DNA from: [Eubacterium] saphenum
Lineage (GTDB): Bacteria; Bacillota; Clostridia; Peptostreptococcales; Anaerovoracaceae
Length of the DNA: 17,978 nucleotides
Direction: 5' to 3'
NCBI GenBank assembly: GCA_004555725.1
Contig: SFHC01000026.1
Coordinates: 1 to 17,978 of the forward strand
Shown here: piece by piece, positions 13,165 to 17,978 of the stretch
Layout: each line of letters starts with the position of its first letter
Numbering within the stretch: the stretch's first letter is position 1
Position numbers and translations under genes: made by a program
The notes under the pieces: model-generated
Databases searched by the model: none
What the model saw: only the letters and a program-made list of their open reading frames with translations
Told to the model about the DNA's origin: nothing

Positions 13165-14708
13165 GATGCCGCGTCCTCCCTGACACAGGAGGATTCTCCT
13201 TCCTGCATGTACGGACGTCCGATCATCTCCTGAAAGGCAGGCGACCCTCCTCCCGGGTTTCTGTTCCTGTTTCCGCTGTAATACGCAGGAAACAAAATAT
13301 GGCCGTTTTCCATCTCGCTGACCTGTTCCAGTTCCTTCAGTAATCTTCTCATCTCATTCGCTCCTTCCCCTTGCGATATTATTTTTGTCCGGACAGAAGG
13401 ACTCATATACGCCTTCCATCTCCATGTATCGGCTGTAAAATCATACTGACAGATTCTCGCCGCAGATGCCGTGTCCCTCTCCGCGTCATAACTGAACTCC
13501 ACAATTCCTGTCAATATCTTTCGTGATCGATCCTCCGGGTCCTGACAGCACTCAAACGCATAATCCACATTCTGGTAAATCTGCGCAATCAGATCATCCT
13601 GGCTCCCGCCAAACTGTTCACGGATTTTTGACGCCATCTTATACGCCGCGCTGACTGCATCCTGATCATGAATGGTGGCCTTGCTTCTTCTGGTTCCGGT
13701 CGAGAGAATATCCAGAAACATCCGGTAAGCATATGCATCGCGCATTTCCTCAAGCAGCACATAATCGTTATCTCCGCGCAGTATAGATTTCAGCATGTCC
13801 AGAAGTTCCCTGCCCTCTCCCATCAGCTGCATGATCGGCGCACCAGGCATAATCTCATGCCACGGCGTTTCCGGATCTGAAGCCACAGCCAGCCCTTCAA
13901 GCGACGGATCCTCGCACTTCTGCCAGGTCTGCATCATTGTGGTTTTTCCGGACCTGACCTCCCCGACAAAGATCACATTGAACCCTAAACCGGCCATGCA
14001 CGCAAACAAGGGCGATGCCCCCGGAGGAATTGTCCTGAGACGCTCCAGATCCCTGAATGTCAGATTATCCTTCATTAAATACTTTCGCATGACGATGACA
14101 TCCTGCCCATGCTTGGTCCGTTTACCGGAATAGATCGTCACCCGGATTCCGTTCATCAGATATACTTCATGAAACCCGTACTCTATTCTCTCCTCCGGCG
14201 TAGCCAGAAGCAGAGTCCGCTTCAGCTTCTCGCGGCGCGCCTTTGGAATCCGCTGCGGCTGAAGCTGTGATTTTCCGTCGATCAGACAGTACATCCGGTC
14301 TCCGATCAGCTTCGCCGACGAAGATTTCTGGTACTTCGGAAGCATATCGTATGCCCAGGACGCGAGGCCGGACAAACCGTACAGCTCTGCAAACACGGCC
14401 TCCGTCAAATTGGTGAACCAGTACGGAAACGGACAGGCCATCATCCGGTTCTCCATGAGAATGCTTTTGATCTTTTCTTTATAATAGCGAACTTCTTCCT
14501 CACATCCGATAATCGCCCTGGTCTCCTTCTCCAGGCGCAGGCCGCGTGTATCGTCACCGGCTTTCTCCCACTCCTGGTCCAGTTTTCGGCGGACAATATC
14601 TAAGACATCGTAAAAACTCCCTTCTTCTGTCTGATTCTGCTCCTGACTCTGTTTCTGCCCGTCTCCGTTTCTGCTCAGGTATTCCGCAAGATTAAACTTT
14701 TCTTCCAT
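13152..14708 (-). CDS. tadA: TadA/CpaF-type secretion ATPase, set 1 (518 aa)
   Basis: This is the cytoplasmic motor ATPase of the set-1 system. Walker A reads GEVRSGKT (249-256), the Walker B region YVLLEEMRD (316-324), and the His box ATIHDQD (344-350) where the usual form is TTIHAN. The N-terminal domain is long, about 240 residues, with a Gln/Glu-rich segment at 17-30 as a linker and a region typical of CpaF (VYLMNGIRVTIYSGKRTKHG, 182-201). The C-terminal part after the ATPase core is also longer than in the set-2 copy. The ATG has AGGAGG seven bases upstream and overlaps tadZ by 34 bases. All catalytic motifs are present. Confidence 0.88.
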   Translation of the reverse strand: MEEKFNLAEYLSRNGDGQKQSQEQNQTEEGSFYDVLDIVRRKLDQEWEKAGDDTRGLRLEKETRAIIGCEEEVRYYKEKIKSILMENRMMACPFPYWFTNLTEAVFAELYGLSGLASWAYDMLPKYQKSSSAKLIGDRMYCLIDGKSQLQPQRIPKARREKLKRTLLLATPEERIEYGFHEVYLMNGIRVTIYSGKRTKHGQDVIVMRKYLMKDNLTFRDLERLRTIPPGASPLFACMAGLGFNVIFVGEVRSGKTTMMQTWQKCEDPSLEGLAVASDPETPWHEIMPGAPIMQLMGEGRELLDMLKSILRGDNDYVLLEEMRDAYAYRMFLDILSTGTRRSKATIHDQDAVSAAYKMASKIREQFGGSQDDLIAQIYQNVDYAFECCQDPEDRSRKILTGIVEFSYDAERDTASAARICQYDFTADTWRWKAYMSPSVRTKIISQGEGANEMRRLLKELEQVSEMENGHILFPAYYSGNRNRNPGGGSPAFQEMIGRPYMQEGESSCVREDAASWNG

Positions 14709-15427
14709 TTCGGATCCTCCTGTCCCTGAATCTTACGGACAAGCCGGCGAGCAGCTTTCGCGTATTTTGAACATGAAAGCAGCGTCGCCTTTTCCAGCTC
14801 CGCCTGCCAGCCGTAAGAGATATACGGCACGCGCACGGCGGTCTCCATTCCGGTAAGCGATTCGATTTCGCTGCTGGTCAGCAGCGCCGGTGAAAGCTGG
14901 TACTTATTGATGATCAGTTCTCCTTCCAGATGAAGAGGCCGAAGCACTTCGCGGACCGCGTACTGAAAACGCCGCAGACATTTCTCCTGCTGCGTAAGAA
15001 CGTAGTATCGTCTGTGCGCGGCTTTGGCACCGGAAATAAATAATCCGTAATCCACCCTGCTCCCGCAGTCAATGATAATGTACGAAAACCCTTCCGCCGC
15101 CTCCAGCAGCGTGTTCATACAGTCTTCCGGATAATAGGATGCTGAAAGAGCATCTCGTGGAGCAGGAAGAATCCGGACATTTTTCTCCCTTGCAAGATTT
15201 GGATATAATTCTGAGGGAAGAAGTTTCCCGCTCGCTAAATTAGCCCGGACTGCATCCATCGATAATCCGTCTCTATTCAGAATATAATCGTCTCCGTATT
15301 TTCCGGACGCAGAAACCAGAAGCACCTTCCCCGGCTGTTTTTCTGCCAGGAGTTCGGCAGCAGACTGCGCCAGCATCGAACACCCGACACCGTCGTCACC
15401 GCCGCAGAATCCAATTACCTGACTCAC
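14675..15427 (-). CDS. tadZ: TadZ/CpaE-like MinD/ParA-family protein (250 aa)
   Basis: TadZ places the Tad machine in the cell and is a relative of MinD/ParA. The P-loop region reads CGGDDGVGCS (residues 8-17 from the GTG start), where an active deviant Walker A has KGGxGKT; both lysines are missing. A Walker B-like IIIDCGS follows at about 137-143, as does the closing motif ELIINKYQLS. Loss of the P-loop Lys is known in TadZ/CpaE proteins, so ATP hydrolysis is doubtful while the fold is kept. The start is the GTG at 15427 because GAGGAGG lies nine bases before it; the longer TTG frame (15463) has none. It overlaps tadA by 34 bases. Confidence 0.78.
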   Translation of the reverse strand: MSQVIGFCGGDDGVGCSMLAQSAAELLAEKQPGKVLLVSASGKYGDDYILNRDGLSMDAVRANLASGKLLPSELYPNLAREKNVRILPAPRDALSASYYPEDCMNTLLEAAEGFSYIIIDCGSRVDYGLFISGAKAAHRRYYVLTQQEKCLRRFQYAVREVLRPLHLEGELIINKYQLSPALLTSSEIESLTGMETAVRVPYISYGWQAELEKATLLSCSKYAKAARRLVRKIQGQEDPKWKKSLILRNT

Positions 15428-15522
15428 TTTCTGACACCTCCTCATCTGCAGCACTCTGATCAAAAGATGCTGCTCTGCTCATTGCTTACATTTATTTCAC
15501 TCTTGCATTCTTTTGCCGCCAA

Positions 15523-16071
15523 TCAGCTGCTGCAGATCACCAGACCGTGGTTCTTCACAGCAGCACGTTCCATCTCTGCCGCATATTCCCCGGAGACGGC
15601 CGCCTGTATACTTTTTGACTCTTCTGAATATGAGATCACTCTTGCTTCTGCAACTTTTTTTCCTTCTGACAATACATAGATCCGGTCTCCGGGGCGCAGA
15701 TCGTCCGGACAGGACAGAATCCAGCGCTCCGGTATCCCGATTCGGTATTTCCCGTATTTTCTTCCCGTCAGCACCGTCTTTTCGCAGAAATATTCTTTAT
15801 ACAGCGGTGATCCTGCGTGAACAAACTGCGATGCCGCCTTTCCGCATATCTTCTGACGGTCAGCCGGCCGGAGCATATCCTTCTGCATCCGTTCCGTCTT
15901 CACAGTCTTCAGCATTTCAGGCTTGATGATGCTGCCTCGTTCGACGCTCCGTCTCAGCACCAAAATGTCTTCATAATAAAAATGCGCTCTTCCGAATTTT
16001 TCCCATGAAAAAAGCGCCAGTAAACTGACGCATATCATGACTATTCCAAAGATGCGCTTGCCTCTTTCCAC
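15523..16071 (-). CDS. cpaB: CpaB/RcpC-like SAF-domain protein (182 aa)
   Basis: CpaB proteins are membrane-anchored periplasmic or cell-wall parts of Tad machines. From a GTG at 16071 the protein has a basic start, one membrane helix at about 7-23 (FGIVMICVSLLALF) and a SAF domain at about 36-95 with the typical words VLRRSVERGSIIKPEML and HAGSPLYKEYF. The C-terminal region (GIPERWILSCPDDLRPGDRI) matches the RcpC beta domain. The GTG was chosen because AAAGGAG lies six bases upstream and because the longer frame would begin inside the promoter -35 box at 16140. It is the first gene of tad set 1. Confidence 0.8.
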   Translation of the reverse strand: MERGKRIFGIVMICVSLLALFSWEKFGRAHFYYEDILVLRRSVERGSIIKPEMLKTVKTERMQKDMLRPADRQKICGKAASQFVHAGSPLYKEYFCEKTVLTGRKYGKYRIGIPERWILSCPDDLRPGDRIYVLSEGKKVAEARVISYSEESKSIQAAVSGEYAAEMERAAVKNHGLVICSS

Positions 16072-16111
16072 AGCGCGCTCCTTTCTGTTTGATTCACTTT
16101 TCGACACTATC

Positions 16112-16140
16112 AATGTATCACAATTTTCTTCCCCTGACAA
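16112..16140 (-). promoter_or_regulatory. Promoter of tad set 1
   Basis: On the minus strand TTGTCA (16140-16135), 17-base spacer, TACATT (16117-16112). Transcription would start near 16105, about 34 bases before the cpaB GTG. The terminator at 16188-16224 separates it from the gene upstream. Confidence 0.7.
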
Positions 16141-16180
16141 CCCCTATTTTCCCATTTTTGTAAATCATTTCCATTTGCCT

Positions 16181-16224
16181 TCTTAAAAGCGGCAGCCGGA
16201 GGAATCCATTCTCCGTCTGCCGCT
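16181..16224 (-). terminator. Terminator after the sigma-like regulator gene
   Basis: On the minus strand AGCGGCAG (16224-16217) pairs with CTGCCGCT (16195-16188) and CGGAG with CTCCG, with one mismatch between the two stems, followed by TTTTAAG. It lies about 80 bases after the stop at 16303. Confidence 0.75.
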
Positions 16225-16302
16225 ATATTACTATATATGTGATTGATGAAACAAAAGAATCAAACCTGCTGCATTCCGCAGATCCAGCTGTTCCCCAGCC
16301 TT

Positions 16303-16710
16303 CTACATCAGCGCAAGATTTTGTGCTACTGAAAACAGAAATTTCTGTTTCCACACCCTCCACACGCGGTTTGGAATTTCTGTCGATTTTGACTGATAGA
16401 TAATATTATCCAGTATAAAATCCCTGTAAGCGGGCGGAACGCCTTTCAATGCGCCCCGGATCGCCTTGATCCGCGACTCCAGACGCATTTTTTCCAGCAC
16501 CGAGCGCTCCGTCGGCTTGATGCGGCTGTAATCTCCCGCACCTGTCCCCACCAGACTTGCACTTCCGATATCTCCGGCAAGGATATCCTCATCCAGTTCC
16601 TTCACACGCTGCTCCATCCGATACAGATCTCGTACAGCCCAGATTGACTGATAGTACACAGCATCAGGCATACAAATACTTTTGAAGCGAGTCTGCTGCC
16701 ACTCTCTCAT
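16303..16710 (-). CDS. Small sigma-like or phage-type transcription regulator (135 aa)
   Basis: The ATG at 16710 has AGGAGG six bases upstream; the longer frame from 16791 would start in a hairpin. The C-terminal part, VPPAYRDFILDNIIYQSKST and then VWRVWKQKFLFSVAQNLALM, resembles a family of short clostridial proteins, often near phage or mobile genes, whose end looks like a sigma-factor region 4 helix-turn-helix (pattern: Pro-x-x-Tyr-Arg, Asn-Ile-x-Tyr, Trp-x-x-Lys/Arg-Phe). The middle has a charged helix (YRMEQRVKELDEDILAG). It lies upstream of tad set 1 on the same strand, but with its own promoter and terminator. A role in control of the tad set is a guess. Confidence 0.5.
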   Translation of the reverse strand: MREWQQTRFKSICMPDAVYYQSIWAVRDLYRMEQRVKELDEDILAGDIGSASLVGTGAGDYSRIKPTERSVLEKMRLESRIKAIRGALKGVPPAYRDFILDNIIYQSKSTEIPNRVWRVWKQKFLFSVAQNLALM

Positions 16711-16730
16711 TCCGTTCCTCCTAAACATAT

Positions 16731-16768
16731 AAAACCAGCGGCCAGTCTGCGCGCAACCGACTGACCGC
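16731..16768 (-). promoter_or_regulatory. Leader hairpin with T-run before the sigma-like gene
   Basis: On the minus strand GCGGTCAGTC (16768-16759) pairs with GACTGGCCGC (16747-16738), ten pairs with one U-G, followed by TGGTTTTATATG and then the AGGAGG of the gene. It looks like an attenuator or weak terminator in the leader. A second smaller hairpin (TGTTCA/TGAACA, 16785-16802) lies nearer to the transcription start. Confidence 0.55.
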
Positions 16769-16808
16769 CTTCGCCTATTCGTTTTGTTCACCGGTCTGAA
16801 CAGTTTTC

Positions 16809-16837
16809 ATTATCCATAAAGTCCCGGTAGATTTCAA
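16809..16837 (-). promoter_or_regulatory. Promoter of the sigma-like regulator gene
   Basis: On the minus strand TTGAAA (16837-16832), 17-base spacer, GATAAT (16814-16809). Transcription would start near 16802 and give a leader of about 90 bases with two hairpins. Confidence 0.65.
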
Positions 16838-16939
16838 TTCATAATCCAGGAATTAACGGATTATTAAGAGACCGCATCTGTTTTTTATGCAGAACCCACT
16901 TCCCCATAGAAATCAAGTCCATACCAGACCTTTGCATTA

Positions 16940-17083
16940 CTATACCATTTTACGGCTAAAGAAAACAGGAACTGAACAGAACGTTCCACTCAATTCCTGA
17001 ATCGTGATCTTATCCACCGACTTAGTTTCCGCCAGCTCCCTAAAAGAATCCGCCAAAATTTCTTTCGCTTTTCTCCGTTTCAT
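16940..17083 (-). pseudogene. Truncated TetR-family regulator (N-terminal fragment)
   Basis: From an ATG at 17083 the minus strand encodes 47 residues. The first 31 (MKRRKAKEILADSFRELAET and KSVDKITIQEL) read like the first helix and the start of the helix-turn-helix of TetR/AcrR regulators (pattern: K-x-x-L-x-x-S-x-x-x-L-x-x-x-K-x-x-D-K-I-T-I-x-x-I). After the Gln-Glu-Leu the family match stops and the frame ends 16 codons later, with no ligand-binding domain. The break coincides with a terminator-like hairpin. I take it as the remnant of a regulator gene. Confidence 0.55.
16955..16998 (-). terminator. Terminator-like hairpin at the break of the TetR fragment
   Basis: On the minus strand AGGAATTGA (16998-16990) pairs with TCAGTTCCT (16975-16967) with one wobble, over a 14-base loop, and is followed by GTTTTCTTT. 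The 5' arm overlaps the last TetR-like codons. Confidence 0.5.
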
Positions 17084-17151
17084 ATACGCCTTCGCTCCAT
17101 TCTGTGCCCGATATCTGCATTACCTGTATCTATTCTAACATTATTCGTCAT
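17080..17151 (-). CDS. Short ORF overlapping the TetR remnant (23 aa, tentative)
   Basis: An ATG at 17151 follows a GGGAGGTGGTGACGG segment and opens 23 codons (MTNNVRIDTGNADIGHRMER and RRI) that end in TGA, sharing ATGA with the start of the TetR fragment. It may be a leader peptide coupled to the old regulator gene, or the regulator's true N-terminus thrown out of frame by a mutation. Only the ribosome site and the overlap support it. Confidence 0.3.
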   Translation of the reverse strand: MTNNVRIDTGNADIGHRMERRRI

Positions 17152-17248
17152 TCCGTCACCACCTCCCGCGTAATCCCCTGTACATTACAGTGATTTTATC
17201 TATATATCATCCCGATCGCATAGATTTTATTTATACTTATAATCTTTA

Positions 17249-17277
17249 TTGAATGACTATTTTGATATTGATATAAT
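17249..17277 (+). promoter_or_regulatory. Promoter of the rhodanese gene
   Basis: TTGAAT (17249-17254), 17-base spacer, TATAAT (17272-17277). Transcription would start near 17284, about 45 bases before the ATG, whose AAGGAG is at 17315-17320. Confidence 0.75.
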
Positions 17278-17328
17278 TGAATCGACAAAATATATCTTAA
17301 CCATTTATATGGACAAGGAGAAAACATC

Positions 17329-17868
17329 ATGAAAAAGAAACTTACAATTCTGGCGATGTCAATGTTGCTCGTCTTCACCTTCGGCGCATTCCAGTGCGCA
17401 TTCGCAGCAACCGGATCTGCTCCGTTCGGAACAGATAAAAAGGACCCGAATGAACTGACCGTCGAGACTGCAACACTGCAGTACATCAAGGATCAGAAAG
17501 CTGGCGGCTACAAAACTGTTTCCACACCAAAACTGAAGAGCTGGATCGACAAGAAGACCAAACTTGTCATTATCGACACCATGCCGGCAGATAGCTATAA
17601 GGCTCAGCGCATTCCGGGTGCAAAGAATGTCACTGTAGAAATGGACAAGATCACTTCCGCTCAGAAGAAAGCTATCCTGAAGGCAGCCGGAAAGAACAAG
17701 AAGGCAAAGATCGTGGTTTACTGCGGATTCGTTAAATGCCCGCGTTCCCACTACGGTGCAGCATACCTGGTAAAGAAGGGTTACAAGAACGTATACCGTC
17801 TGCCGGGCGGAATCGCAGCATGGATGGATGCAGGATATAATTACGCATCTGACACAGCAGGAAAATAA
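17329..17868 (+). CDS. Secreted rhodanese-like domain protein (179 aa)
   Basis: Rhodanese domains move sulfane sulfur through a reactive Cys. A Sec signal peptide covers about residues 1-26 (KKK start, hydrophobic MSMLLVFTFGAF, AFA before the likely cleavage). The single rhodanese domain spans about 62-172: KLVIIDTMPADSYKAQRIPG (78-97), then the active loop VVYCGFVKCPRSHYGAAYL with Cys132, Cys137 and Arg139, then GYKNVYRLPGGIAAWMDAGY. The loop is longer than the usual C-x4-R and belongs to the variant with C-G-x-x-x-C. The protein is Lys-rich and would act outside the membrane. It is the only plus-strand gene, is monocistronic, has its own promoter and terminator, and is unrelated to the tad genes. 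Confidence 0.85.
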   Translation: MKKKLTILAMSMLLVFTFGAFQCAFAATGSAPFGTDKKDPNELTVETATLQYIKDQKAGGYKTVSTPKLKSWIDKKTKLVIIDTMPADSYKAQRIPGAKNVTVEMDKITSAQKKAILKAAGKNKKAKIVVYCGFVKCPRSHYGAAYLVKKGYKNVYRLPGGIAAWMDAGYNYASDTAGK

Positions 17869-17917
17869 GATTTATAATTCGGGATTGTCAAGTTAAGTGT
17901 GTAAGTATTTTTAATTT

Positions 17918-17952
17918 ATCTCGGATGGAATATTTTTCCACCCGAGATTTTT
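17918..17952 (+). terminator. Terminator of the rhodanese gene
   Basis: ATCTCGG-A-TGGAA (17918-17930) pairs with TTCCA-C-CCGAGAT (17936-17948) with one A-C mismatch, followed by a T-run to 17952. It lies 50 bases after the stop. Confidence 0.8.
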
Positions 17953-17978
17953 GGCTTTAATACTCCTCATATTTCAGA

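Noticed and set aside
1..17978. CRISPR arrays
   Set aside because: No regularly spaced direct repeats were seen on reading the window; the repeats found are isolated inverted repeats.

Overview
The window reads as chromosome from a mid-GC anaerobic Bacillota of the class Clostridia. The reasons are an L-box lysine riboswitch driving dapA-dapB, strong AGGAGG-type ribosome binding sites, frequent TTG-N17-TATAAT-like promoters, tRNA genes of Firmicute type and a Tad locus of clostridial type. I cannot name the genus. All genes but one lie on the minus strand, so the window is best read from high to low coordinates.

Left end (1-1020): the truncated start of an IS66-like element (tnpA fragment, candidate end at 177, nested hairpin in its leader), then an operon of six tRNA genes (transcribed Met, Val, Asp, His, Gln, Cys) with a clear sigma-A promoter and a terminator. 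1122-3306: dapB and dapA, the first committed steps of diaminopimelate/lysine synthesis, overlapping by 8 nt and preceded by a complete lysine riboswitch whose promoter, aptamer, antiterminator pairing and terminator can all be read.

3425-8048 and 10193-16140: two separate Tad-like (type IVc pilus/secretion) gene sets flanking a housekeeping pair, ychF and lgt. Set 1 (right) has cpaB, tadZ, tadA, tadB, a short tadC, then four or five very small membrane or pseudopilin-like genes. Set 2 (left) has a pseudopilin-like gene, a second tadA, a single 517-residue protein that looks like TadB and TadC fused, then four tiny Flp-like proteins, a TadE-like protein and a small exported protein. Several of the small genes (35-56 codons) are easily missed. 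The small proteins show no prepilin leader: four carry [E/D]-[Y/F]-G at exactly residues 7-9, and others start with Met-Lys and run straight into a membrane segment. No prepilin peptidase, secretin or TadD is seen here.

Right end (16187-17978): a small regulator resembling phage-type sigma-like proteins, with its own promoter, hairpin leader and terminator, directly upstream of tad set 1; a truncated TetR-family N-terminus; and the only plus-strand gene, a secreted single-domain rhodanese with its own promoter and terminator.

The best candidate for something undescribed is the pair of Tad-like sets with apparently leaderless mini-pilins, including one (56 aa) placed directly behind a terminator-like hairpin with no room for its own promoter.
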